NCBI GenBank assembly: GCA_022376515.1
Contig: WTXI01000024.1
Location: forward strand, 124,001 to 188,000
Length of the DNA stretch: 64,000 bases
Source of the DNA: Lactifluus volemus
Taxonomy: Eukaryota > Basidiomycota > Agaricomycetes > Russulales > Russulaceae
Direction: 5' to 3'
The stretch's first letter is position 1. Each line of letters starts with the position of its first letter. Below the pieces are notes generated by a model. That model saw nothing but the letters and a program-made list of their open reading frames with translations, ran no database searches and was not told the origin of the DNA. Both the position numbers and the translations under genes were made by a program. Shown piece by piece: positions 21,800 through 33,694 of this stretch.

Positions 21800-23942
21800 A
21801 CCCGGGCGGTCCGAGTGTTGCGCCACTGTCACCAGTCAGAGCACCAGTCAGAGCTTTATGTTGGTTTACAAGCTGAGCAGGTTAAGCCCGTCGTTGATGG
21901 CGCTGGTCTTTGCCCTGGCATGTTCAACTCTCGTTATCTCTGTGCTGAGACTAATTCTTTCCTGGTAGGATATACCACAAGTCATGCCATTCTCAGCGAT
22001 GCCATTGCCCTCACGCGTGGCGATCGCTTCCTCACGACGGATCTCACACCCTATAATCTCACTTCTTGGGGCCTCGCGGATAGCCAACGTGACCGGAAAG
22101 GTCCCGGAAACGGAGGCATGCTTGGCCGGCTCATTCTTCGTGCCCTGCCAGGGGAGTTTACGGAGAATAGCACTTACACATGGTTCCCTCTCCAGACTCC
22201 CGAGTCTATGGAGGTTTTCCTGAACAGACTCGGCACTTCTGATCGCTATAGCTTCACCCGTCCTAGCTCTGCACCCGTCGTCGTCAATGCGATGGAATAT
22301 AACACCATCCAGAATATATTGGGCAATAATCGGTTTGTCCATCGATATGGCGAAAAAACTGCGCGTGTTGTCTCAGGTGAAGGGTATGTAAACGTGACGG
22401 GGTGGTGTTGTGCAAGTCCCTGATTCCATCTCATGACCGGGTTTTCCTTGCGACGAGAAATGCAGCCGATAGCCAGCGCGACCAGCGAGAGCTTCTGCGT
22501 CTGTTACTATCATCACCAGAACAGGCTGACAATATTGCGCACTACTTCTATGAGAAGACCCGCAAACTGATCGTTAAAGAGTCTTTTAAGCTCTTTGATA
22601 ATAGCGTGGACATTGTTCGTGATGTGCTGCGTTACGTCCCGCTGTATTGGGCCACGACAGAGCTGGTATGTGGCTTTGACCTGATGTCACTAACTGTTGG
22701 CTGTACTGCATTAATAGGCTGGCCTGACGCTGAAAGCGGATGAGGACTCATTGGGTGATTACACCGAGTCTCAGCTCTATGAGATGATCACCGAGATATA
22801 CTCGTATGCTCCCTCCTGCGCTCGTCACTGATTTACTCATAGCTTCTTATTCCTCGACGTTGACCCGTCCCAAGAAATGAACTTAGAGGCAAGGGTGAAG
22901 GAGCATATCAAGGACCTGCAACACCACATTAAGGCCAACCTCTTGCTTGATGCGGGAAAGGTGAGAGATTCGGCCTTTTTGACACGTTCTTTTCTGGTTC
23001 ACGCAACGTTCCAGCTTGGCATTTCGGGCCTTGTGGAATCTATTCAATCATTATTCGTTGGAAAGTCGATCAAAGAAAAGTTCTCTCTCGCTGACAGCTG
23101 TCATGAAAACGGTGCCAGTATCGACCGAACCACGAACAATGTGCTATCACTTTTTTACTTTTGGTTGGTGCATCGGTCGAGCTTTCCCAATGTCAGTATG
23201 CCACCCTCTTAAAGAGCTTACTTAGTCTGATTAATTACAGCGATCATCAATATTGTCAATTTTTACCTCGATCTGCCTGATGCCGTGCTTCAACTCAAGG
23301 CCGCTGATGCGGAAAACCCTAAACTGGAGGGTTACGCATACGAGGCCATGCGTGCGCCGTCCGTCACTGTGCAGCGGGCTGATTGCTAATATTTCCCTCT
23401 CGTGTAGGAATTGACCCACCATTCCGCGGAGTCTATCGTAAGTCGTTTTCGTTGCTTCCCGCACTTGTGCTATTCACTAACAATCTGCACAGGTGAATCC
23501 TTGGCCGATCAGAGAGTAGGCAGCCTCACCCTTTCCAAGGGTCAGCGTGTTTTCCTGGACCTCGCACATGCTAGCCTTGACGTCAGTCATTCCTCCTCAT
23601 ACATGCTACTTCGCACTCATACATCCTGGATGACTTCTTGACTTGTTCGTCCAGCGTGTTCACTAATCCAATGACCGTGGAAGTGAATCGGGAGCCCAAG
23701 AAATGCTTCGTGCAGTGTTCGAGTTTGATGGGATGCGCCGTGGGCCCTCCGCTTCTGGCACGCTGAAGCGCTATAAGGTCGCCGTCGGGAACATGCACCG
23801 GTATGAGTACCTCGGCGCGAACCATCTGCCGACCGTGTGGCCGAACACGATGCTCCTTCAAGTGAGTTCTTCATACCCCACTACATGCAATCCATTACTG
23901 ACTGATGTCGACCAATAGTATAATATTGTTGTTGCGCAGTGA
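21800..23942 (+). pseudogene. Psi-factor-producing oxygenase / linoleate diol synthase fragment (Ppo-like)
   Basis: Ppo enzymes fuse a haem peroxidase (dioxygenase) to a P450-like isomerase and make oxylipins. What remains is the end of the peroxidase domain (ELYVGLQAE; GYTTSHAILSDAIALTRGDRF; LTPYNLTSWG) and most of the P450 half (FPLQTPESMEVFLNRLG; YFYEKTRKLIVKESF; SVDIVRDVLRYVPLYWA; EGYAYEAMR; LSKGQRVFLDLA; FTNPMTVEVNRE; LRAVFEFDGMRRGPSASGTL; WPNTMLLQ). About nine GT-AG introns are retained, for example 23861-23919. The gene is 5'-truncated: the peroxidase haem site is gone. The P450 cysteine-ligand loop is also deleted near 23695, with a frame change between NREPK and LRAVFEF. The natural C-terminus is present. 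Confidence 0.88.
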
Positions 23943-24770
23943 TCGCGACCAGCTAGTAGCATAATAGGGCTATTCTGAATGCGTCTTACGATCGACAGTC
24001 TTGATGCAACCATATTAAAAGGCAGGACTTTTGAAGTTTATCCCTATGGGAAAGATGACTGGGGCGCTTCACGCATGAGGTGTTTGTTGTCGAATCAATG
24101 TCGATCGCTAGTACGGAATCACGATAACTTGAAAGGCCAGACAATGCCACACCAGGTGACGGAAAAATAATAGATAGGATGGCTAACAGAATCGACCACC
24201 TAACTTACTCGAAAGCTTGGCAGGACTCCACACTGGTGAGGCAGACAAAGACTTGTCAAGATCAATCGATGCAAATAAGGTTGTGTTCAATTTGGCCAAG
24301 TACTTTTACATAACCGTCCACGTCAACTTTTATGTCAAGTCGCGGGGAAGCCTCAGCTCACGTACTGTATGTAACCCTAATTGGCCCTACCTGGACACAA
24401 GGGGACGTGCTAACTGAGGCGAGAGTGAAGGCCCGGACGGAGGCTGAAAGCCCCCCAAAAACATAAAATTTACCTGTACACGTCAACTTTCATGGGGGAA
24501 CTGGATGTAATCTTAACGGACGGACACACCTGGCTTGGTTAGCATAATCGTGATCAGATTCACAACTCCTGGTGCACTGTAACATGTCCAAACGGTTAGT
24601 GGTGATCGTCATGGTAGCCCTGCTCTATGACGTTTCTATCCCAGATTCTGAAGCAACCGTTCATGGCGCCCGCCTCCATCGCCTTGTTTACAATGCAAAA
24701 CGAAGACATTCTGCCAACTAAAGTCAAATTGTCCTTAGTGGAGATCAGACTTGTTATCACGGCTGCGTTG

Positions 24771-24778
24771 TATAAGAG
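24771..24778 (+). promoter_or_regulatory. TATA-like box of NIS synthetase copy 3
   Basis: TATAAGAG lies 89 bp before the ATG. A TGATAA (HGATAR-type) site lies just upstream on the - strand, as TTATCA at about 24754. Confidence 0.4.
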
Positions 24779-24859
24779 TAATCGTTTCTCGATATGAAGT
24801 TAGATTCAATTTCTGCAGTACATCTTCATACAAATCACAGCTTCCGCTCGTCCGAAGCG

Positions 24860-27047
24860 ATGCTCCTATCCTCTACGGAACGTGCAGCCTTTGCAACGAC
24901 TGCCCGACTTCTTTCCTGCCTCGTCACAGAATCTCTCGTCCCCGCTATATTTATACACCTTCCCTGGTCCGATGGCGTTGGCTTTGCCGTCGTACTAAAC
25001 CCACCTATATCAAACATCACTGCGCTTGACTCCAAGTCTTACTCGGAAGGAGATATCCTTGCCATCGTACCGCTGAGACACATTCCACTCCTCCGAACCA
25101 ACTCGAGCGACCCTCGATGGAAACAGATTGGACTACTCGACCCACTTGATATGTTTCCAAGGGTGTTTGTGACCTCGCAAGATAGCGATATAGATCAGCA
25201 CTTGGAGGTATGGCCGTCAAATCCCGTACAATTACATTCATGCTCAGCTATCCTCTGTGTATAGTCACAAGATAGCCTCCATTCGACAATCAAGCAAGCA
25301 TTCTCAATGCCTGGCTGGTCGATCTCCGGTACAACTCTGATCAAGAGGGTGGATGACCCTCTGATTTTATGGGACAAGTTTGCCACGAGTATTGATCTCA
25401 ATGGTCGCACACACTCTGACATCTCTCAAGAACTCGCGAATTCGGTGGAGTGGCAAGGCTACTCGTATGACCACCCACCGAACGCGCCAACGTTTTTGTC
25501 TCCTAGCATTGACTGGGAGCAGTCGATTGTCGAGGGTCATCCCATACACCCCGTTCGTGTTCCTTCCGATTTCAGCACGAGGTAATTCATTTATGAGACT
25601 AGATGCACAAGATGCGCCAGTTCTTGCCTCCCATACCGTCGCTTACCCCAGGAAGCTATGACTTATATTCCCCGCGTTTACGTCTTGTTGCACTCCCCCG
25701 AACAAGTTTACACGTGACGGGAGACTTTGAAGCCCTCATTCGGCCCATTCTCGAAGCAGCAATAAGAAATGCAGACAAAGGACTTGACGTGCCAGAGAAT
25801 TACGTTATAGTGCCAGTACACGAGCTGCAGGTTTCACACATACTGCAAAAGTTCGATGAGGCCATCATTTATCCTGATGAATTTCATGTTCCGGCTCGCG
25901 CTCAGCAGAGCATCCGGTGTGTATCTTTCTTTCTTTCCACGGTTTCTGGGCCTTCGGCTTAACCATTCCTATATAGGTCGGTGATCCTTCCCGAGGTCCT
26001 ACCGACGACTCACCTCAAACTTGGAGTTGGCATGAAGCTGACGTCCGCTGTTCGTGCAATATACCCAATGAGTGCCTATTTCGGGCCACGTTTCTCCACA
26101 GAGGTCGTCCCAGCCTTGCACTTTGATCGATCGTTGCTCACTGTTGCACTGGAATTGGCGAGTGTCGTTCATGTCATGTCGGACAGCGACACGGCGAGAC
26201 ATTGCTCTGCAATTGTGCGCCAATGTCATGAGAACGATAGCGAGGCGCGCGGGGAAAGACTGATCGTCTGTACTAGCCTCGTTGAGCGCGGATATGCGGG
26301 AACGGATGGTGTCACGGCCAGCGTTGTGAGGGCGTTTGGGTTAGATACTGAGGACAAGCGGATCAAATGGCTTGACGAGTGAGTACTCCATCACCGTAAC
26401 GCCAGCGTCCATTGTATCGGTGGGGCTGAACGAATTCTCTTATAGTTTCGTGCGACTTTTCTTTGCCGCTTTCCTCCCGCCGATGCTCGAGGACGGCGTT
26501 GCTTTTGAATCACACCCACAGAATACCGTCGCGCGTTTCTCTCTCGCGGCGCCACACGAGCTCCGTGGCTTCGTTATACGTGACTTTGGTGGGATACGCG
26601 TGCACCCGCCTACTCTTCTCGCTTCCACAGGTGTTACGCTGAGTGTTCACCCGGGCGACTCGATTGCTACCGACACGCTCGATGACGTCTATACGCGCAT
26701 GTACCACACGATGTTCCACAATCATCTCCAGCAGCTGGTGCGGGTGCTTGGGCTCCATTACAATGGCAGAGGATGGGAGGTCATACGTGTGCGTCTACGG
26801 GAGTCGATCCCGCCTGGTCACGCTCTCGAGAGGGCTTGGCTGGGAGAGGAGGTAAGGACGATACCCGGAAAATGCTTCGTACGCATGCGCATGGTTGGGG
26901 CAGTCAGAAATGTGAGTTTTTTTTGCTCTCGTTTTCTATCCTCTTATTCCTGAACGAATTCATGGCAAGCATTTACATCAACATTTCCCCAATCTTTTGC
27001 ATTACACTGGAGTTGATGAAGAAGCGCGGCAGGTCAATCAGGGCTAG
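24860..27047 (+). CDS. NRPS-independent siderophore synthetase, IucA/IucC family (copy 3, intact)
   Basis: Exons 24860..25207, 25265..25552, 25603..25916, 25977..26378 and 26446..26911 plus a terminal Gly-stop exon near 27042 join in frame to about 607 residues. Exon lengths are identical to copy 1. Motifs are EGHPIHP and MHKMR (206-217), KLTSAVR, ESHPQN, RDFGG and GKCFVRMRM. A longer in-frame start at 24794 exists, but copies 1 and 2 do not share it, so 24860 is preferred. Exon 4 differs from copy 1 at about 12 of 133 residues and from copy 2 at about 3. With copy 1, this is one of the two copies likely to be functional. The role is as for copy 1: acyl-adenylate-forming condensation in carboxylate siderophore synthesis. 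Confidence 0.9.
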
Positions 27048-27135
27048 TAAAAGTAGATCACGTGATATTCCATTCGTTTCTGGGTGGAGCAGGGGTATGT
27101 AAGAAGCACATGGAGAACAAAACGGGTTAGTTAGA

Positions 27136-29087
27136 TACAACTAGAAATGCCAACGTTGTTGGCCTTAATTTTGCTTGAAGGGGGTACAGTATTAGACCGA
27201 AGAGACGAGAACCTGACATGTATATGCACTGGTGGACGCTGTTGGAAGTATTCTCACCTTCTGCGCAATTTCATTGGCAAGTTCGCTTAGAGGGGACTGA
27301 CAGTCACGCCCTGTGTTGCGGATGCTATCCGACACAAACTCAAGATACAGATATCTCCTTTATCACTTTCAATTGAGATCGGTTGTGCTGTGCCAATTGA
27401 AACTTTTACAAATACGAACACTTCTAGCTACCAACACTTTCGTTTCTGCTGTGTTGAGGACTGTAGTTCACCGGCCTAAAAACATGCCACAATAGTGAAT
27501 GGGTTCGATATGTCTGCGCGCAGTATGCAAATTCAGTTGGCTCATGTTCCTTATCAAACTCTTATTTCCCTTGCCGTTATTACCTCTGGGTTTCAGAACA
27601 GAAGCAATCCATGCGACAAGGCGGGCCGCGGGCACACGACCCTCACAGCTGGTGGCCCTGCATCCAATCAGGTCCCTGGCCATACGCCTACCCCGCCTGT
27701 TGATGGATGACATGGCAGCCGTTAACAACACTGATGGTTAAACTTGATCCACTTAGAACCGCCCCGGCGGCTGTGCGCTATGCATAGGGGGGATGAGTAA
27801 CAAACGCTCTACGACAGATTCGGGCTCACCCACCTTTTTGCGGGATCCGGCGCTGTACCATCGAGATCTTTCTAAACGGAATTTCCAGGGACTGCGGCAC
27901 AAAGGCATAGCCCCACAGAGTGGGCAGGTTTGTTCTCGTTGTATGAGGGCTGTTCTCGGCATCATTCATGCCATGGATGACGAGTTTTGTCGAACTTGAG
28001 CGAAACGATCCGAGTTCATCGGTGCGGTGGTCAATCTGAAACCCGAAGTGGCGAGAGTCTATTCGTCTCCCGATGCCTATGTACATGGCTCATCGCCCGG
28101 AATCCAAGGACCACATCAACCTAATGATGGGCAGGATATCGAGAGGAAGTGACAACTACCTCACCGTGTGTAATGATTTTCTTTCCTTCACCAAAGAACG
28201 AATAGATGTGAGCGTGTTATCAAAATGGTGCTTGTTAACTGTATGTCGCAGGAGCAGACGTCTCGGGCTGTGGTAATGGCGGAGAACTCGCCACACACTG
28301 ATGAATGAAATTCCGTACGGAGTTAGTCGGTTACAATTGGAGTCCTTGCCATGTAAGTTCTGTGCAGTGCACCCCACCTTCATCGCATACTTGTTCTCGC
28401 ATCGTTGGTCAGAATGGCAAAGTTGCTCTGACCTGATTTCATCCCGGAAGGTACAGCAAAAGAATGTATTACATTGGGCATCTCAATTCCCAAGATTTGA
28501 TAAGAGGTTATACGTCATTCCTCAAAGAGCGCATACATACGTTAACTCTAAAAGGTAGATACCCAGGTACGGTATCTGCGCAGTGCGCAGTGCGCACAGA
28601 AAATATTTTGTTGGTCTGGAAAGTTGACTAAGGACTATAAATGAGAGGGTGCCCCTGGAAACGACAGGAGTGTTTTTTTAGCTTAGCTCAGATCGGAAGA
28701 TGAATAATGACATTGCTTACGTTGGTGTCCAATAGACTTCGGTTCGGGATATTCATGAAACTTTGAAGATGACAATTTGCCGGAAGCTCGGAAGATGATT
28801 AAATTAGCAAAAAGTGAGACGAGTATAGGTGCAAAGGTATCGAATGGCCACAGCGCATGACGTTGTTGGAACAAGTGGAAAGGTCAGGTGATTAGCACAA
28901 GAATGGACGGAGCCAATCCAAATTTGAGAAGAACCCAATTAAGCGACGTTTTAGGAAATCAACAAACTCCTTGAGGACGCCCCAAGTCTCTCACGGCCAC
29001 TTCTGCACTAGCGGCTATGTTAGGGCGTCCAATATAAACCCCACACTGTCTAGCTCCCGTAACTAATCCCCGCATAATTCCACCCAC
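27136..29087. other. Intergenic, no recognised gene
   Basis: Only short ORFs without recognisable motifs. A small direct repeat, GCGCAGTGCGCAGTGCGCAC, lies near 28578. Confidence 0.4.
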
Positions 29088-29456
29088 ATGTCCGCTCCCC
29101 GCACACTTGCCGTCGCCAAACGGGCTCGTGCCCTCTCCCAGCCCTTCCGCCGCACTTTCTACTCTCCCTTTGCCGCACTCCAACATTCTCCCCTCCTCAC
29201 TAAGGTCCCATCCGGGGCTACCAGCTCCGTCGAGACTGCGCACGAACACGAGCACGAGCATGCCGCGCGGACGCTCCACGTCGTCTCTGAGCCGAACGCG
29301 GCCGATTTTAAGTACGGCGTGCCTGCGGGCGCGTACCCCAATGCAGCGCCGTATCATCCCACGACGCCCGCCGCAGCACGCGAAAATGTAGGTGCCACCT
29401 GGACCAGCTCTACTCTGCTGTTGAACATTCACTCACACTGGATGCAACAGGCATAG
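29088..29456 (+). CDS. Small putative mitochondrial protein of unknown function
   Basis: The N-terminus, MSAPRTLAVAKRARALSQ with FRRTFYSPFAAL, is basic and amphipathic, as in a matrix-targeting peptide. It is followed by RTLHVVSEPNAAD and YGVPAGAYPNAAPY. Similar small proteins occur in Agaricomycetes, but I know no function. A splice donor (AAT|GTAGGT, about 29388) suggests the last residues of the open frame are intronic. After the likely acceptor (GCATAG, 29457), a frame reads AAT, then RFISAPSEMGQRGGGEGKS and stop at 29536. That resembles the usual C-terminus, but the phase does not match, so either the splice is different or the gene is damaged. Confidence 0.45.
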   Translation: MSAPRTLAVAKRARALSQPFRRTFYSPFAALQHSPLLTKVPSGATSSVETAHEHEHEHAARTLHVVSEPNAADFKYGVPAGAYPNAAPYHPTTPAAARENVGATWTSSTLLLNIHSHWMQQA

Positions 29457-29536
29457 GCGTGAGAGCCGCCACGCGCTTCATCTCTGCGCCCAGTGAGATG
29501 GGGCAGCGCGGTGGCGGCGAGGGGAAGTCAATCTGA

Positions 29537-31445
29537 TGAATGTACGCGTGTTGACGTGGAAGGTGCCAAGTCAGCAACAGCAGCAGCTCGCTTTGGCCTT
29601 TTGCAAGAGTTTGGGGAAGGGGTGAGAAGATTTGGCATTAGAGAAGCATGGAAGCGAAGGAAGTAATTGTGATCAAAACAAGAATGGTCTCGATTTTGGG
29701 CGTGGTAGTTTTCCCGTTTATCTCTTTAATGTGTTTTTTGTGCAATTCTTAATGTGTTCCGGTTTCTTGGCCGCTTCCGATCATGGACATGATTTGAGAC
29801 TCCGAGTTGGAATTCGAACGCGAACGGGGTTTGTGTGAAACGTTGCATCAACCGCCCGAGGGGATAGGAAGCAGTTGTACGCAGATATAATGAAACCCAC
29901 ATAAAGTTGGGGGTCGCCAGGGACAACAAGATGCTAAATATCTCAGAAGCGCTCATTGTGCCTTTGACAGCGCAACTACAACCCTCTAGGAAATGTAGTT
30001 ATGTATCTATAGCCTTGTTTGATCCTTGAGGTGTTACGGCACACTCGACCACGGACGGGGATAAAGTGGGCAAGCTCACATTACTAGTAATTCTAGATCC
30101 TCCGCGGATGACAGCTCGTTCACGAGGATGGCTGCTTCCGAGTTGTAAGTCGTCTATGCCTAGCTAGCGTGCGCAAAGGGTGCTCTTGGCATCACGAAAA
30201 CGCGGCTCCCTCCCGCTGGGCATTTCCGAAGGCTTCCAACGGAAATGGGGTACAGTACTAGTACTAGTAGCAACACGTAAAGACGCGTACTGTATGAATG
30301 GGGGGACCACCATATCCGGGTTTAGTCTATTCAATCAACTACTATGGCATGGCACGAGCTGTCAAATGTATAGCGGCAGAAGCGGCTAATCGTCGCTGAC
30401 CAAACGATCATGACGTGGTGGGGGGGGGGGTGTGTTGGTGGAAATCGATGAATCGTGACAAAATGACACACGTATCATCATCATCTCATCATCACCAAAC
30501 ACGAAATGACCCATTCATAGAAATCGTTAAGCTCGCCAATAAAAGTTATTCATTCATTCATCCATCGGAAACATAAACAGAAACGCGACTCGGGAAGCGA
30601 TATCAGCGGTTTTGGCCCGCGGAAATCATTCGTGTGAGATGATCCCCCTTGTAAGGGACCAAAAGAAGTGTCTATACCAGACACGTATAGCCCGTGAAAC
30701 TTTAAGGAAAGACGGCACCATCTCGGCGTTTCGTCATGTCAGACGACGTTCTACCTCATCGAGGGTTTGTCCCCAGCTAGTAGATTCTGAAATGGATGTG
30801 CATACAGTACTTGATGAATATCAGTTCACGAGTGGAAAAAATGATCTGCAGGGAGGAGCGCTGGCCAGTGATTCACGAGAGATCTTCAGAAGCTACAGTC
30901 AACAAATGGACAGCGAATTCCAAAGTCCTTTGCATTTACTATCTACACATGTAGTCTAATTACCAACGTACGCGCATCACAAACAGAAGAACATGCCATC
31001 AGGCAGCTATATAGATAAAGAGGTATATTTACGACAGGACTGGAGGGATGTGATTCGACCAACGGCGTGGCGGCCAGCTGGTACACCAGATGACAGCTCT
31101 GTTAAAAAAAACCAGCCTTTCAAAGCGGGTAGCGGAATTGTCTGAAAAGGTAGCGCGATAGCGACCAGGTAATGATTGATGGTATGTATGGAGCGACGGT
31201 TGGATGGAGAGGGATGGGAATACTAGAAAACAAGTACGGAGCGTTCGTCATGAGCGTATGTAGATGCAAGACAAGAAATGAAGAGTGAACAAGTGCTGCA
31301 AGTGCAAGAATGTCGTCACGGAGTCATGAAAACGGTGCAAAGACTACCAAATGAAAGGATTCGATATCAGCATGTCCTCGTCCATGACCAAGTGCATGAG
31401 TGCTCACAATAGACGTGTCAAGCAGTGACGTGGAGAGCAGCCTAT
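29537..31445. other. Intergenic; low-complexity tracts only
   Basis: No gene is supported. A run of 12 G at about 30419-30430 and ATC/CAT microsatellite sequence at 30476-30495 are present. The right part is the 3' flank of the casein kinase gene. Confidence 0.45.
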
Positions 31446-33694
31446 CTATCCACGACAACATAAGACACTGAAAAACCCGCGGCGACGGCTACCGTGATCA
31501 TCATCGTGATCAACATCAACGCGTGACGCTTGCCCGCGATCATACACCGCCATGCCATTCGCGCGGCCTTCGCGTGCCGCCGCAGCCGCGGCCTCTTCAG
31601 CCCGTTTAGCTGTACTGCCGTACATGAATGAGTCGGAGCCCGACACTCCATTCCCATTGCTGGGGAGGCCGAGTGCGCCTGTCGAACCAGCAGCGGCAAG
31701 TACGCTGTCGGGATGAAGCGGGTTGGCTCCTGAGATAGCGTACGGCCCCGCACGGACCGCAGTCGTAGAAGGCGCAGCTGCGTAGGGATGCACGCCGTTA
31801 GAGGGCTCACGCGCACGTATCTCGGCGGTCGAGAGCTGCTGTTGGCTTGCTCTTCGACTCGACGGTGCGACAGGTTGTCCGCTGGCATCACGACTAAGTC
31901 CACGTGGACTATCACCAACTGCTGGTCTGCGGGTCGAAACCTTAAGGTGAGCTGGGTTCGGGGCAGTGACGTCTTGCAACCCCGGTCGCGAACCACGCCT
32001 GTGCTCACGCTGCCTGTGTTCCCGTTGTGGAGTTTGTGGTGTACCAGCATTAGCATGAGCTTGTGCGAGTATCTGTGATGGCGTCTCAAGTTGTAATGAG
32101 TGAGTTTGCCAAGACAGGAACAGAGCACGAGACACACATGGCTTGCTTCCCAACCCTTGCCGTTGTTCAGTAACATCCAGTCATAAACACCGTCGTCCTG
32201 TTCACCAGTGGTCTTGAGCACCTTGGTGAAGAGTTCTCGGAGAAAATCATAATCCGGGTTCTCTTCAAAGCCGAGTTTCCGGACATAATTCATGTATATC
32301 GCAAATTCCTCTAGTATTTAGATTAGCTCACCGGTTGCCTTGCTGATAGTGCGGCTTACCTGGGAATCCCTCGCAAAGTTCAGAAATCTGTGTGCTTTGC
32401 TTTTTTTCCCCGATCTTTTCGTACTTTTGCTTATTTGTAGCAGCACGCAACCCCTGCCAAGGAAGGCCACCACGAAGGAAGTACATGAACACATGCCCGA
32501 GAGACTCAAGATCGTCTCGTCGGGACTGCTCACGACCCAGATGCGTGTTGATGGACATGTAACGCGCAGTTCCCGAAAGAGACTTGCGTTCGCGATATGG
32601 GATGTGAACCTTGGTCTTCGGGTCACGGTAGTGCTTCGCCATGCCGAAATCTATAAGGAGACGGTCTTTACGTCAGACCTTCGAGATCCCACCCAATATA
32701 GAAAGACATCAACACGTATCGCCACACGAGGGCACAAGTCAATACACCACTATCCGCTTTGAGCAAGAGCACAGGACACTTCTGTGAAGGCCTAGCCAAT
32801 GGGTAGTGAACATATACCCCGTGACTGGTGCCCAGAAAATCCAACCATACACCAAAGGAAACGGGAGAGTGAACCAGGAAACGTACCGATTAAATGAATG
32901 ATATTTGCGTTCTTTGTGCTGGGGACCCCGATAAGGAAGTTATCAGGCTTGATATCACGATAAATGAGGGACTTGTCATGGACTGATTGGATACGAGAAA
33001 CCTGGTACGCGAGCGAGGTACTCAGGAAAGGACGAAGATACAACGACCGCATTAAGCTGTCGGAAGGGAATATAAATCACCATTTGCTTTGCAGCCATGC
33101 ACACAGTCTTGATGGAGAACTTGCGACTGCACATATCAAACAAGTCTTCAAGATTGGGTCCCAGGAGATCGATTGCGAGGACGTTATGCAGGCCCTCTTG
33201 GCCGAAGTGATGGACTTGCGGAACACCGACTGCGAGTCGGGTTGAAAAGGCACAGGGGGGAAGCCGGGCATCAAATTGTTGCGGTGAGCGCAAGCACCAA
33301 TGAGAATAGGAGAAAAGGGACGTACGGGTGCCATTCAAGGTGCGGTATGACCGATACTCATCACGCAATTGAGGCGCATCCGACTTGCGTGGTTCCTAGT
33401 GATGGCACTCTGGCGTTAAACAAGAGACGGGATGATCAGGAAAAAAAAAAACACGGACAAACTTGATAGCAACAGGCTGGTTGGAAATGAGATTGACACC
33501 TAGAGTGGGCAGGGATTATACGAGGAAAGGAAAGGAAAGAAAAGAAAAGGAAGAAAAATACCTTCAAAAACAACACCAAAGGACCCCTCGCCAATCTTTT
33601 TTCCGACACGGAAGTGATTTCCGACGATACCAGTTGTGGTTGCAGGTTGGGAAGAATGGGTGGAAGAGGAAGCTATGACATGTGGAGTTGTCAT
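31446..33694 (-). CDS. yck2: Casein kinase I, YCK-type (palmitoylated, plasma-membrane)
   Basis: Eight exons, of which the first seven are 33562..33694, 33459..33499, 33326..33395, 33081..33229, 32887..33001, 32360..32650 and about 32138..32310. The last runs from about 32072 to the stop at 31446. They keep frame to give about 532 residues. Kinase landmarks are [19 protein letters not shown] (Gly loop), VAIKFEPRKS (Lys), [13 protein letters not shown] (catalytic loop), [14 protein letters not shown], and [14 protein letters not shown] (CK1 signature). A Pro/Ser/Ala-rich tail ends in [13 protein letters not shown]; the Cys pair near the C-terminus matches the palmitoylated end of yeast Yck1/Yck2, so membrane anchoring is likely. 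Yck kinases act in morphogenesis, endocytosis and nutrient signalling. The ATG at 33694 is chosen because the upstream frame is low complexity. Confidence 0.93.

Larger units (their letters stand above)
23946..27135. repeat. Segmental duplication unit 3 (NIS synthetase copy 3)
   Basis: The unit begins directly after the Ppo fragment with sequence matching unit 1 from about 3905 and ends after the string GTAAGAAGCACATGGAGA near 27135. It lacks the 2OG-oxygenase remnant. Compared with unit 1 there is extra sequence between 24353 and 24530. Confidence 0.85.

Noticed and set aside
21866..22342. A 158-codon - strand ORF
   Set aside because: It is antisense to the clear Ppo-oxygenase coding segment on the + strand.
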